Positions 8,275 to 16,827 are shown, numbered from the stretch's first letter. The stretch: 64,000 nt of DNA from Sphingomonas morindae (GCF_023822065.1 NZ_CP084931.1:488102-552101), one strand, 5' to 3'. Notes: generated by a model from the sequence alone, not told the origin. Translations and numbers: made by a program.

Positions 8275-9215
8275 GCATGTTTCTCGGCGTCGATGGCGGC
8301 GGCACCAAGACCGCCTTTGTCTGCATGGACGAGGGCGGCGCGGTGCTGGCGCGCGCCGTGACCGGCACCAGCTATCATCTCCAGATCGGGCTGGACGAGG
8401 CGGTGGCGCGGCTCAAGACGGGCGTGGAGGCGATCTGCGCGCAGCTCGGCCGCTCGGCGGATGCGTTCGACTTCGCCTTTTTCGGCCTCCCCGCCTATGG
8501 CGAGGATGCGGTGATCGATCCCCTTCTGGCGGCCGCGTGCGGCCAGCTGCTCGGCCATGACCGGTATCGCTGCGACAATGACATGGTCTGCGGCTGGGCC
8601 GGCTCGCTGGCGTGCGGCGACGGGCTCAACCTCGTCGCCGGCACCGGCTCGATCGGCTATGGCCAGCGCCGGGGCCGCGCCGCGCGCGTCGGCGGATGGG
8701 GCGAGCTGTTCGGCGACGAGGGCTCGGCCTATTGGATCGCGGTCCAGGGGCTCAACGCGGTCTCGCGCATGAGCGACGGACGGTTGCGGCCGGGCCCGCT
8801 CCGCCGCGTGGTGCACGAGGCGCTGGGCGTCGAGGCCGATCTCGATCTGTGCGCGCGGGTGATGGGCCCCTCCGGCCTGGGACGCGACGGCATCGCCGCG
8901 CTCGCGCCGCTGGTCAGCCAGGCGGCGGCGGCGGGCGACAGCGTCGCCGGCGCCATCCTCGCCGATGCGGGCGCGGAACTCGCCCGGATCGCGCATGCGC
9001 TGCGGCACGCGCTCGGCTTCCCGGACTCGGAGCCGGCGCCGATCTCCTGGTCGGGCGGCGTGCTGGCGCACCAGCCGGCGGTCCGCGAGGCGTTGACCGC
9101 CGCGCTCGCGCGCGACGGCCGCTACCGCGTCACCCCGCCGCGCCACGGCGCCGATATCGGCGCCGCCCTCTATGCCGCGCATCTCGCCGGCCGGGTGATC
9201 GCCGTGGCGGACTAG
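8271..9215 (+). CDS. agaK: BadF/BadG-family N-acetylhexosamine kinase, AgaK-like
   Basis: A 314-residue ASKHA-fold kinase. The phosphate-1 loop is GVDGGGTKTAFVCMD, the phosphate-2 region is NLVAGTGSIGYG, and GGWGELFGDEGSAYWI is the conserved N-acetylglucosamine-kinase block. It overlaps agaS through GTGA; an ATG at 8277 is an alternative start. With no PTS nearby, a cytosolic kinase making GalNAc-6-phosphate is what the pathway requires, as in the Shewanella-type Aga route. A GalNAc-6-phosphate deacetylase is missing from the window. Its last 4 nt overlap the convergent gene on the other strand. Confidence 0.8.
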   Translation: MSMFLGVDGGGTKTAFVCMDEGGAVLARAVTGTSYHLQIGLDEAVARLKTGVEAICAQLGRSADAFDFAFFGLPAYGEDAVIDPLLAAACGQLLGHDRYRCDNDMVCGWAGSLACGDGLNLVAGTGSIGYGQRRGRAARVGGWGELFGDEGSAYWIAVQGLNAVSRMSDGRLRPGPLRRVVHEALGVEADLDLCARVMGPSGLGRDGIAALAPLVSQAAAAGDSVAGAILADAGAELARIAHALRHALGFPDSEPAPISWSGGVLAHQPAVREALTAALARDGRYRVTPPRHGADIGAALYAAHLAGRVIAVAD

Positions 9216-9640
9216 CGTCGGCGGCGCCGGCGCGGGGCGACACGGTGCAGCAGGAAGAGCGGCAGCGCCGCCAGGCCGAGGCTCCAATGCGCCAGCGACA
9301 GCGTGGCGCGTGTCGCCTCGTCGCCCACATAATAGAGGAGGTAGCCGCTCGCGATCAGCAGCAGCGCGCTCGCGAAGACCAGCCCGCCGGACCATCGGCG
9401 CCGGCGAAGCGCCCAGCCCGGCTCGATATGCACCGCCCAGAGCAGGCCGATAAAGCCGGTGGTGCCGAGCGCCGCGAGACCGTGCGCCCGCAAACACCAG
9501 GGTTCGAGCGGACTGGGCTGCGGCCCATAATCGCCCGGCCGGACGAGCCAGTGATGCGCGACGAGCCAGAGCAGGCCGCTCGTCCAAAGCATCAGCAGCA
9601 CCGCCTGGAGCATATGGCGGCGGCCGGGTCTCAACCGCAT
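9212..9640 (-). CDS. Four-helix membrane protein with two predicted bis-histidine heme sites
   Basis: A 142-residue protein not assigned to a named family here. Four helices span about residues 10-33, 53-72, 85-105 and 114-132. His53 and His118 open helices 2 and 4, and His71 and His132 close them, so the parallel helices could clamp one heme b on each membrane face. Arginine clusters at 79-82 and after 132, and a basic N-terminus, put the His71/His132 end in the cytosol and His53/His118 on the periplasmic side. It overlaps the apbE end by 10 nt and is last in the flavin operon, suggesting an electron conduit. The heme assignment is inference from geometry. Confidence 0.6.
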   Translation of the reverse strand: MRLRPGRRHMLQAVLLMLWTSGLLWLVAHHWLVRPGDYGPQPSPLEPWCLRAHGLAALGTTGFIGLLWAVHIEPGWALRRRRWSGGLVFASALLLIASGYLLYYVGDEATRATLSLAHWSLGLAALPLFLLHRVAPRRRRRR

Positions 9641-10458
9641 GGCGCACCGGCCGCAGGGGTCGCGGCGCCGATCACGCGCCAATCTCCGTCCGGTCGATGC
9701 AGATAGGCGATCGCCGCGCGGCTCTGCAGAAGCGGGATGGCGGCTTCGCTCTCCGCCAGCACAAGCTTGGTCAGGCCATCGGCATCCACGCAGCGCGGCG
9801 CGACGACGCTGACGAAGCCGGGCGGCATGGGCCGGGCCGTGCGGCCGTGGCGATGGCAGGCCGCGCCATATTCGGCGAGGCTCCCCGCCACGTCGCTGCT
9901 CGCCAGCGCGCCGTTTTCGATTTCGATCGCCGCCGGTGGCGCCGGCGCATAAGGCCGCAGGGCCACGATTTCGGCCGGCCCGAAGCAGCGCAGATCGCCG
10001 CCGGCATTGACCAGGGCCGAAGCGAGCCCGGCCTCCTGGAGCAGGGTGCAGGCGCGGTCCACCGCATAGCCCTTGGCGATCCCGGACAGATCGATCCGCA
10101 GGCGGCGGCGCACCCGCACCTGCCCGCCTTGCAGCACCAGATCGCGCCAGTCCGCGCCGCCCGCCTCCGGAAGCACGGGATCGAACACACCTCGGCTCGC
10201 ATCGGCAAGCGCCAGCGCCTCCGCGAGGCAGGCGGCGGTTTCGGGATCGAGCGTCGCCGTCTCACCGGGCGCGAGACGGGCGATCGCCGCCAGGTCGCTG
10301 CGCGGCGACTGGGCGCTCATGCGGCTATGGATGTGGGCGATGGCGGCGAAGGCGTGCGCGATGGCGGCCGCCGCCTTGACCGCGTCCGGGCTTGCCACCC
10401 GGATCGACACGCGCGTCCCCAGCCATGGTTGCGCGCGCTCAAGAGCCGGCGAAGACAA
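9631..10458 (-). CDS. apbE: FAD:protein FMN transferase
   Basis: A 275-residue ApbE-family enzyme, which moves FMN from FAD onto a Thr/Ser of periplasmic flavoproteins. The domain opens with PWLGTRVSIRV and contains DLSGIAKGYAVDRAC (Mg/FAD binding) and NAGGDLR, then DADGLTKLVL where others have DALSTALF. No ATG/GTG lies before the conserved first strand, so a TTG at 10458 is proposed, overlapping the FMN-binding gene by 20 nt. A longer in-frame reading to 10836 is only a shadow of that gene. No lipobox or clear signal peptide is seen, which is unusual since most ApbE proteins are exported. Its target is likely the preceding gene product. Confidence 0.88.
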   Translation of the reverse strand: MSSPALERAQPWLGTRVSIRVASPDAVKAAAAIAHAFAAIAHIHSRMSAQSPRSDLAAIARLAPGETATLDPETAACLAEALALADASRGVFDPVLPEAGGADWRDLVLQGGQVRVRRRLRIDLSGIAKGYAVDRACTLLQEAGLASALVNAGGDLRCFGPAEIVALRPYAPAPPAAIEIENGALASSDVAGSLAEYGAACHRHGRTARPMPPGFVSVVAPRCVDADGLTKLVLAESEAAIPLLQSRAAIAYLHRPDGDWRVIGAATPAAGAPCG

Positions 10459-10963
10459 GACTGTTCGTCGCAAGCAGACGGCGCACGCCATCGGTGACAT
10501 GACGCGCCGACAGCGTGCCGCCGGAATTGTTGCGAATGTCCTTGTCGAGCACCAGCGGCGCGCCGTCGCGTTTGCCGAGGAATTGCTGCCGCCAGGCCGG
10601 TGCCCGGACCTCGCCGCCATAGCTTTCGCGATATTCCAGGATTTCCAGCGCACGCACCGCGCCGCCGGGATCGAGCGCGAGCGCGAGGGTGATGAATTCA
10701 TGTTTACCCAGCACTTCGTCGACGAACAGCCGGCCGCCATCGCGCGCGCGCCAGCTGCGCACTCGCCGCGACAGCGGCGCGACGCCCGAGCGCGTGCGGA
10801 TCGCCGCCATCTGCGCCGGGGTGAGAAGTCGATCATCGGGCGTGAGGGTCTGTTGCGGAAACAGCGTCGCCTGTGCCTGCGCCACGGTGAGATAGACTTC
10901 GCTCCAGGCGGGCGCGCCGATCGAAGCGGGGATGGTGGCGAGCAGGAAAAAGCGCGCGTGCAT
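10439..10963 (-). CDS. Periplasmic FMN-binding domain protein, ApbE substrate
   Basis: A 174-residue protein with an N-terminal signal peptide (cleavage near APAWS) and one FMN_bind domain. The expected flavinylation motif is NNSGGTLSARHVTDGV, where canonical proteins read SGATxT; the acceptor position is Ser152 instead of Thr, which ApbE enzymes are known to accept. Upstream strands include FITLALALDPGGAVRALEILEY, split as is usual for this fold. GAGGAG lies 5 nt before the ATG at 10963 (an ATG at 10966 is too close). It sits between the barrel gene (9 nt upstream) and apbE, giving a four-gene transcription unit. Confidence 0.85.
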   Translation of the reverse strand: MHARFFLLATIPASIGAPAWSEVYLTVAQAQATLFPQQTLTPDDRLLTPAQMAAIRTRSGVAPLSRRVRSWRARDGGRLFVDEVLGKHEFITLALALDPGGAVRALEILEYRESYGGEVRAPAWRQQFLGKRDGAPLVLDKDIRNNSGGTLSARHVTDGVRRLLATNSLVFAGS

Positions 10964-10972
10964 CATCGCTCC

Positions 10973-11875
10973 TCAGAAAGGCAGGCCGAGCTTGAACGTC
11001 ACCTCATTGCGCTCATGGCTGCGCAGGAAGAGGGTGTTGCCAATATCCCGGCCCTCCTCGTCATGGCCGGGGTTGCCCGCGAACTGCCGCAGCCAGCCCA
11101 GCGTCGCCCAACAATTCCGGCTCGCATAATGGATAGCCGGGCCCGCCCAGAAGACGGAATGTTCATGCGTGGTGAAGTTTCCGTATTCGTTATGATTCCG
11201 GAACTCCGCCCCGACGAACAGCTTGGGCGCGACACGATAGGTGACGCCCAGCTCGTTGTTCCAGTCGAGTTCGCTATTTGTGTCTGGCTGATGCGCGAAA
11301 CGGATGGACTCCGCCTCGAGCACCAGATTATAGGCCATGATCAGCCGGTCATCCATGAAGTTCTTTTGGACGATCACGCGCGTTTCCAGCGCGAAGGTGC
11401 CGGGCGCGTAGCGCAGTCCGTTATGAAGATCGTGGAAATCATATTCGGGCTCGAGATAGACGGCGAGGCCCCAGCCATGCCTGTTCTTGTACGGGCTAAG
11501 CAGACGGTAGACGAACTCCGCCGATACGCTCTGCACGGTGAAGTTGTGCCGGGTGAAGCCGGTCTGGCCAAGCTCGTCGTCATCGTCCGACGTGCGTGTG
11601 GCATGCATACGGTTGGTGTTGAGATAGAGCGAGGCCTGGAAATTGTCCGTCACGCCATATTCGAACTCGGAGCGGAAATCGGTGGCGTCGTACTGGCCGA
11701 AGGCGCGCCCCTCGCGCGTGCGCACCACCTGCTCCAGCTCGAAATGGCCGGCCGGCGTGAGATCCGTGGTGTAGGCGCGCGAAAACATGCCCTCGCCCGC
11801 CCAGGCGCGCGTCGTTCCCGCCAGAATAAGGATGAGCGAAAGGGCGGCGGCGCGCAGCCGAGTTCCGATCGACAT
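10973..11875 (-). CDS. Outer-membrane-type beta-barrel protein (DUF6662-like)
   Basis: A 300-residue protein with a signal peptide (LRAAALSLILILAGTTRAWA). Its body has alternating short amphipathic strands (FELEQVVRTREG, FQASLYLNTNRMH, GLAVYLEPEYDF, VIVQKNFMDDRL) and ends in KLGLPF, with terminal Phe as in outer-membrane barrels. The family name is recalled from similar proteins found beside ApbE genes; no biochemical role is known to me. GGGGGAAG lies upstream of the ATG at 11875. It is first in the flavin operon, so it may admit a substrate or electron acceptor to the periplasm (inference). Confidence 0.65.
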   Translation of the reverse strand: MSIGTRLRAAALSLILILAGTTRAWAGEGMFSRAYTTDLTPAGHFELEQVVRTREGRAFGQYDATDFRSEFEYGVTDNFQASLYLNTNRMHATRTSDDDDELGQTGFTRHNFTVQSVSAEFVYRLLSPYKNRHGWGLAVYLEPEYDFHDLHNGLRYAPGTFALETRVIVQKNFMDDRLIMAYNLVLEAESIRFAHQPDTNSELDWNNELGVTYRVAPKLFVGAEFRNHNEYGNFTTHEHSVFWAGPAIHYASRNCWATLGWLRQFAGNPGHDEEGRDIGNTLFLRSHERNEVTFKLGLPF

Positions 11876-11973
11876 GTCAAGCTTCCCCCGCTTGTGCGAC
11901 TTATTCGCATTAGCGGGGTGGAGGGCGGCCGGCAATTGTCCTTACTACGTAGCGGCGCCCGTCCCGGCCGGCG

Positions 11974-13059
11974 CTACAGCCGCAGCGGGTCCACATAGCC
12001 GGTCAGCTCGAGATAGCCGCTGCCACCCTGGGTGGCTACCGCGCCCTCCCAGTAGACGGGCATGCCGGCGGCGCGGGCGTCCAGCTCCTGGTCGGGGAAA
12101 AAGGGGGTCAGCACCCAGCGTCGCACCCCGCCCGGCAGCCGCACCGAGAGGCGCTGCGCCACCGGATAGACGGCCCCGCTGCGCGGCGAGCGCCAGCGGC
12201 GCAGCGGATCGAAGCGGAGATCGCCGGGTCCGAGCCGGGCGACGCGGCCGTCGCGCGCGCGATAGCTGCCGCCCGCCCACAGCACGCCGCCATCGCGCCG
12301 GCGGATGCGGAAGGCCATCAGCGCGCCGCCATCGTCGAAGTTGAGGCCGGTCCAGTCCCAGCCCGCCGCGTCGCCGGCCAGATAGTCCGACGACCATTCG
12401 CGATCCAGCCAGGCGCGGCCGGTCACGGCGGTGGCGCGCCCGTCGCGCGTCACGGTGCCGCTGGCGGCCAGCTGGGGCAGCGAATAATAATAGCTCGCCT
12501 GCTCGGGCCGCGGCCCCTTGCGGCTATAGCCGCCCTCGCCCTCGAGCAGCACCGGCTGGCGCGGGCGGAAGGCGAGATCGAGCGCGAACCCCTCGCCCGC
12601 GACATGGGCGACGAAGCGCCCATCGGGCAGCCGCCGCAGCCGCCAGTCGCGCAGCCGCACATCGGCATCGCCCAAGGCGGCGCCGGCCAGCCCGAAGCCG
12701 GCGCGCGCCGCGCGCTCGGCATGGCGCAACCGGCCCAGCGCGGGATCGGACAAGGCGGCGTGCGCCAGCAGGATCTGGCGCGGCGCGAAACGGCTCGGCT
12801 GATCCTCGCCGATGCGGGGGCGGACGCGGAAGAAGGTGATCTGGAAGCCGAGCGGCGCACCGCCGCGCTCGGGCGCGAGCGTGCCCGTGACATACCACCA
12901 TTCGGTGCGGAAGGCGGGGTGCGCGCCATGATCGCGGGGGAAGACGAAGGCGGCGCCAGGCCGCACCACCGGATAGGGCGCGGGCGCAGGCGCTGCGGCG
13001 CCCAGCAGCAAGCCGGCGAGCGCGAGCAGCCGGGCGTGGCGACGCGGACGCGGGGCCAT
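11974..13059 (-). CDS. AttH/CrtC-type lipocalin-like secreted protein
   Basis: A 361-residue exported protein: basic signal sequence (RRHARLLALAGLLLGAAAPAPA), then two lipocalin-like halves. Family blocks include FPRDHGAHPAFRTEWWYVTG, LGFQITFFR, YYYSLPQLAASGTV, WLDREWSS and DWTGLNFDDGGALMAFR. This is the carotenoid 1,2-hydratase-like/AttH family; in Att loci the protein is exported beside an ABC transporter, and its ligand is unknown. The ATG at 13059 overlaps the permease stop (TGATG), giving tight coupling. No carotenoid genes are near, so a CrtC function is unlikely. A lipobox cysteine was not seen. Confidence 0.78.
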   Translation of the reverse strand: MAPRPRRHARLLALAGLLLGAAAPAPAPYPVVRPGAAFVFPRDHGAHPAFRTEWWYVTGTLAPERGGAPLGFQITFFRVRPRIGEDQPSRFAPRQILLAHAALSDPALGRLRHAERAARAGFGLAGAALGDADVRLRDWRLRRLPDGRFVAHVAGEGFALDLAFRPRQPVLLEGEGGYSRKGPRPEQASYYYSLPQLAASGTVTRDGRATAVTGRAWLDREWSSDYLAGDAAGWDWTGLNFDDGGALMAFRIRRRDGGVLWAGGSYRARDGRVARLGPGDLRFDPLRRWRSPRSGAVYPVAQRLSVRLPGGVRRWVLTPFFPDQELDARAAGMPVYWEGAVATQGGSGYLELTGYVDPLRL

Positions 13060-15584
13060 CACCAATCCTCCCGTACCGCGAGCAGCGCGTCGCGCGCGGT
13101 GGCGCGTCGCCCCGCCAGCACCGCCGTCGCCGCCGCCGCCGCGATCAGCGCCGCCGCGATGCCCGCGATGGTGCCGCCCGGCAGCCGCGTCGCCATCGTC
13201 CAGTGGAAGCTCTGCGGGTTGATGACGTGGATCAGCACCTGCGCCAGCACCAGGCCGAGCCCGATCCCCGCCAGCCCGCCCACCGCGCCGAGCAGCGCCC
13301 CCTCCAGCGCCAGCATCGCCAGGATCTGGCGCTTGGCGAGGCCGAGATGGCGCAGCATCCCGAATTCGCGCGCCCGCGCCGCCGTCTGGCCGGACATGGT
13401 GGCCGCCACCCCCGCCAGCCCCACCAGGATCGCCACCGCTTCCAGCGCATAGGTGACGGCGAAGCTGCGGTCGAACAGCGCCAGCGCATAGCCGCGCAGC
13501 GCCGCCGGGCGGCTCAGCTCGATCTGGTCGCGGGTGGCGGGATCGAGCCGCGCCCGCAGCGCCTGGCCGACGCGATCGGGCTGCGCGCCGGGCGCCAGCA
13601 GGATCGCCGCCTCGTCGCGCAGCGCATCGCCGGTCAGCGCCTGGTAGCGATCGGCGTCGATCACCAGCGCGCCCGACTGGCGCGCATAATCGCGCCACAG
13701 GCCGACCACCGTGAAGCGCGCCGCCGGGCCGAGCGGCAGCGTCACCCGATCGCCGGCCCGCCAGCCATAGAGACGCGCCGCCGGTTCCGACACCCAGAGC
13801 GGCGCGGTGCCCGGCGCCGGCGGCACGCGCTGCCCAAGCGGCACCAGCAGCGGATCGGCGCCCCCGGCCAGCGGCCGGGCGATCAGCGTGACGGGCGGCC
13901 GATCGGGGCGCAGGCTAAGCGGCAGCTGGCGGCTGAAGGCGATCCGCCGCACGCCGGGAATCGTCGCCAGCCGCGCGCGCGTCGCCGCGTCGAAGCCGGA
14001 GGCGGGATCGGCACGCACGAACAGATCGGCGGCCAGCACATCGCCCAGCCAGCTGTCGACCGCGCCGCGGAAGCTCGTCACCATCGTCGCCATGGCGATC
14101 GTCAGCGCGGTCGAGGCGACGATGCCGCACAGCGCGGTCGCCGCCTCGGAAGGCGCGCCCGCGAGGTGGCGCAAGGCGAGGCCGGGCGCGACGCCGAGCC
14201 GCTCCGAGCCGCGCCACGGCGCGAGCAGCCGCCGCGCCAGCCAGGGCACCCCCGCCACGCCGCCCGCCAGCAGCAGCGCCATGCTCGCAAAGCCGGACCA
14301 GGGCAGGCCGTAGAGCGGCGGCAGCAGCGCCACCCCGGCGCCGGCGAGGAGCAGCAGCAGCGCCGGCTTCCACGCCACCGGCGCGCGCGGATCGATCAGA
14401 TCGCCGGCATTTTTGAGCGCGGCGGCGGGGGCGGCGCGCGCCGCGATCCGCGCCGGCAACAGGCTGCCGAGCGCCGCCGCCGCGAGGCCGAGCGCGAAGA
14501 AGCCGGCCGCCGCGCCCGGCTGCGCCACCAGCCGCACCGTCTGGCCGCTGAAATAGCCCGCGCCGAGATCGCCGCCGAACCAGCGCAGCGCCAGCCGGGC
14601 GAGCCCCGCGCCGGCGGCCAGCCCCGCCAGCCCGCCGACCAGCCCGATCGCCAGCCCCTCCGCGACCACCGCGGCGATGATGTGTCGCGCCGGCAGGCCG
14701 AGCGTGCGGAGCAGCGCGAATTCGCGCAGGCGGCGCGCGACCGCCAGCGATTGCGCCGAGAAGACGAGAAAACCGCCGGTGAGCAAGGCGACGAGCGCGA
14801 GCATGTCGAGATTGACGCGATAGGCGCGCGACAGCGCGCTGCCCTGCGCGGCCTGGGTGGCGCCGCTCGTCAGCATCACCCCCGGCGGCAGACGCGGCGG
14901 CAGCGCCCGCTCCGCCAGCGCGCGATCGCTCAGCGCGAGATCGAGCCGGTCGAGCCGGCCCAGTCGATCGAAGCGGCTCTGCGCGGCGGCGATGTCGATC
15001 GTGCCGATGGCCTGCTCGCCCTGCCCCGGCAGCGTGCCGACGACGCGGAACGGCACGGCGCGGCCGCGCGCGCGCACCGTCACCCGCTGGCCCAGGCGCA
15101 CGCCGGCGGCGCGCAGCACCCCGCGCGAGAGGAACAGCGCATCGGGCGCGAACAGGCCGTCGCCGCGCGCATCGGGCCCGGTCGGGTGCGCGCCGATCAG
15201 GCTGGGCGTGATCGGGCCGGCGCGCATCACGTCGAGGCCGAGCAGGGTGAGCCGCGCCGCGCCGATTTGCGCGTCGAGCCGCACCACCGGGCTCGCATCC
15301 GCGACGCCGGGCGCTGTGGCGATGCGCGGGTAGAGCGTCTCGTCGAAGCCGAGCGGCGTCGCGGCGCGGATCTGGAGCGCGGCGGCGCCGTTGACGCCCG
15401 TCACCGCGCCCTCGAACGAGGCGAGCGCCGAGCCATTGACGAGATGGACCGCGAAGCCCAGCGCCACGCCCACCGCGATCGCCAGCGCGGTCAGCGCCAG
15501 CCGCGCGGGATGCGCGCGCCAGGCGCCCAGGATCAGCCAGCGCAGCGCCAGCCGGCCCGAGACGATCCCCGGCTCAGCCGCCAT
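13059..15584 (-). CDS. ABC transporter permease, fused FtsX/MacB type
   Basis: An 841-residue inner-membrane protein with about ten helices. It has two FtsX domains: helix 1 (RLALTALAIAVGVALGFAVH), a large periplasmic domain, helices near residues 255-390, a central four-helix insertion, a second periplasmic domain about 500-690 and three final helices. This is the fused form of what Att loci often split into two permeases. Members act as mechanotransmission or lipoprotein/lipid-handling exporters. The start at 15584 overlaps the ATPase gene by 11 nt. Cargo cannot be inferred beyond the partner AttH-like protein. Confidence 0.82.
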   Translation of the reverse strand: MAAEPGIVSGRLALRWLILGAWRAHPARLALTALAIAVGVALGFAVHLVNGSALASFEGAVTGVNGAAALQIRAATPLGFDETLYPRIATAPGVADASPVVRLDAQIGAARLTLLGLDVMRAGPITPSLIGAHPTGPDARGDGLFAPDALFLSRGVLRAAGVRLGQRVTVRARGRAVPFRVVGTLPGQGEQAIGTIDIAAAQSRFDRLGRLDRLDLALSDRALAERALPPRLPPGVMLTSGATQAAQGSALSRAYRVNLDMLALVALLTGGFLVFSAQSLAVARRLREFALLRTLGLPARHIIAAVVAEGLAIGLVGGLAGLAAGAGLARLALRWFGGDLGAGYFSGQTVRLVAQPGAAAGFFALGLAAAALGSLLPARIAARAAPAAALKNAGDLIDPRAPVAWKPALLLLLAGAGVALLPPLYGLPWSGFASMALLLAGGVAGVPWLARRLLAPWRGSERLGVAPGLALRHLAGAPSEAATALCGIVASTALTIAMATMVTSFRGAVDSWLGDVLAADLFVRADPASGFDAATRARLATIPGVRRIAFSRQLPLSLRPDRPPVTLIARPLAGGADPLLVPLGQRVPPAPGTAPLWVSEPAARLYGWRAGDRVTLPLGPAARFTVVGLWRDYARQSGALVIDADRYQALTGDALRDEAAILLAPGAQPDRVGQALRARLDPATRDQIELSRPAALRGYALALFDRSFAVTYALEAVAILVGLAGVAATMSGQTAARAREFGMLRHLGLAKRQILAMLALEGALLGAVGGLAGIGLGLVLAQVLIHVINPQSFHWTMATRLPGGTIAGIAAALIAAAAATAVLAGRRATARDALLAVREDW

Positions 15585-16266
15585 TCTTGTCCACCAGGCC
15601 GCGCGCGGTGAGTGTCAGCACGCGGTCCGCGATCGCGGCGGTGGCGGGCGAGTGCGTCACCATCACCGCCGCCGCCTCGCCGTCATGCACCGCCCCGGCG
15701 AACAGTGCGAGCACGCGCCCGGCGGTTTCGGGATCGAGATTGCCGGTCGGCTCGTCGGCAAGGATCAGCGCCGGGCGATGCACCAGCGCGCGCGCGATCG
15801 CGACCCGCTGCAGCTCGCCGCCGGACAGGTCGCGCGCATAATCCTCGGCGCGCCCCTCGAGCCCGACCGCCGCCAGCATCGCCCGCGCGGCGGCGGCGGC
15901 GTGGCGCGCATCGGGATTGGTCAGCGCCAGCGGCAGCGCCACATTCTGCCCGAGCGTGAGATAGGGCAGAATGTGGAAGGCCTGGAAGACGAAGCCGATG
16001 CGTTCGCGCCGCAAGCGGGTGCGCGCGGCCTCGTCGAGCGGGCCGAGGGGGGTGCCGGCGATCGCCACCGCGCCCTGATCGGCCTCGTCCAGCCCGGCGA
16101 GAATGTTGAGCAGCGTCGATTTGCCCGCCCCGGATTCGCCGATCACCGCGACCAGCTCGCCCGCCCGCACATTGAGGTCGAGCCCGTCGAACAGCCGCCG
16201 GCCGCCGGGCAGCGCCTTGGCCAGCCCCGATACGGCCAGCACCGGCGCCCCCCCGTCAGCGATCAT
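15574..16266 (-). CDS. ABC transporter ATPase, LolD/MacB type
   Basis: A 230-residue nucleotide-binding protein: Walker A GESGAGKST, Q-loop FVFQAFHILPYLT, signature LSGGELQRVAIARAL, Walker B LILADEPTGNLD and switch histidine in VMVTHS. The LolD/MacB-type DEPTGNLD sequence matches the FtsX permease it precedes. The ATG at 16266 overlaps the end of the DUF4126 gene by 4 nt. A longer in-frame reading to 16785 is a shadow of that gene. Confidence 0.9.
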   Translation of the reverse strand: MIADGGAPVLAVSGLAKALPGGRRLFDGLDLNVRAGELVAVIGESGAGKSTLLNILAGLDEADQGAVAIAGTPLGPLDEAARTRLRRERIGFVFQAFHILPYLTLGQNVALPLALTNPDARHAAAAARAMLAAVGLEGRAEDYARDLSGGELQRVAIARALVHRPALILADEPTGNLDPETAGRVLALFAGAVHDGEAAAVMVTHSPATAAIADRVLTLTARGLVDKNGG

Positions 16267-16718
16267 AAGCGGCGCGCGCTCCGCACGAGCAGCGCGCTCC
16301 CGGCCACCGTCAGCCCATCCTCGATCAGCCCCGTCACTCCCTGGCCGAAGCGGCGCATCGCCGCCTGGCGCAGGCGCCAGGTCAGCCAGGCGGCGCCCAG
16401 CGCGGTGGCGGCGCTCGCGAGCGCGGCCGGGCCACGCTGACGCCGCGGCGCGAGCGCAGCACCGGCGAGCGCCGCCGTCGTCATGCGCGCGGCGAGGCCG
16501 GGCGCGATCACGCGGTCGGGCGCGTCGCGCAGCTTGTCGCCCGCCAGCTCGCCCGCCGCCAGCGCCAGCGCGCCCCAGGCGAACGGGCCGCGCGCGAGCA
16601 GCGCCGGGCCGCCATGATCCAGCGGCAGCGCACCGCGCCGCGCCGCCTGCGCCACCGCCGCGAGCGGGGTGAGCGCACGCGCGCCGGCCAGCGCGCCGAT
16701 GAGCAGCGATCGGATCAT
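16263..16718 (-). CDS. DUF4126-like small membrane protein
   Basis: A 151-residue hydrophobic, alanine-rich protein with likely three or four helices. The start MIRSLLIGALAGARALTPLA, the GELAGDKLRDAPDRVIAPGL block and the C-terminal helix match what I recall of DUF4126 proteins, whose role is unknown. It is the first gene of the Att-like unit and overlaps the ATPase gene through ATGA. An AAGGA-like sequence precedes the ATG at 16718. The 109 nt upstream to the next gene hold nothing obvious apart from possible promoter sequence. Confidence 0.65.
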   Translation of the reverse strand: MIRSLLIGALAGARALTPLAAVAQAARRGALPLDHGGPALLARGPFAWGALALAAGELAGDKLRDAPDRVIAPGLAARMTTAALAGAALAPRRQRGPAALASAATALGAAWLTWRLRQAAMRRFGQGVTGLIEDGLTVAGSALLVRSARRL

Positions 16719-16827
16719 GAACCTGTCCTTCCTGTCGTGATGACCATGCGGGGCGGAGAACGCGAGCGGCGGCAAAACGTCGCATGGCGGCGCGTGCCGC
16801 GCCCGGGCGACCGGACCGGTGCGGCGA

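Noticed and set aside
12450..12929. Alternative frames within the AttH-like gene
   Set aside because: Ser/Arg-rich shadows; the lipocalin frame alone has conserved Trp and Tyr blocks.
13203..15611. 802-aa open frame on the plus strand opposite the ABC permease
   Set aside because: Low-complexity Arg/Gln composition and no domain; typical antisense frame of a GC-rich gene.
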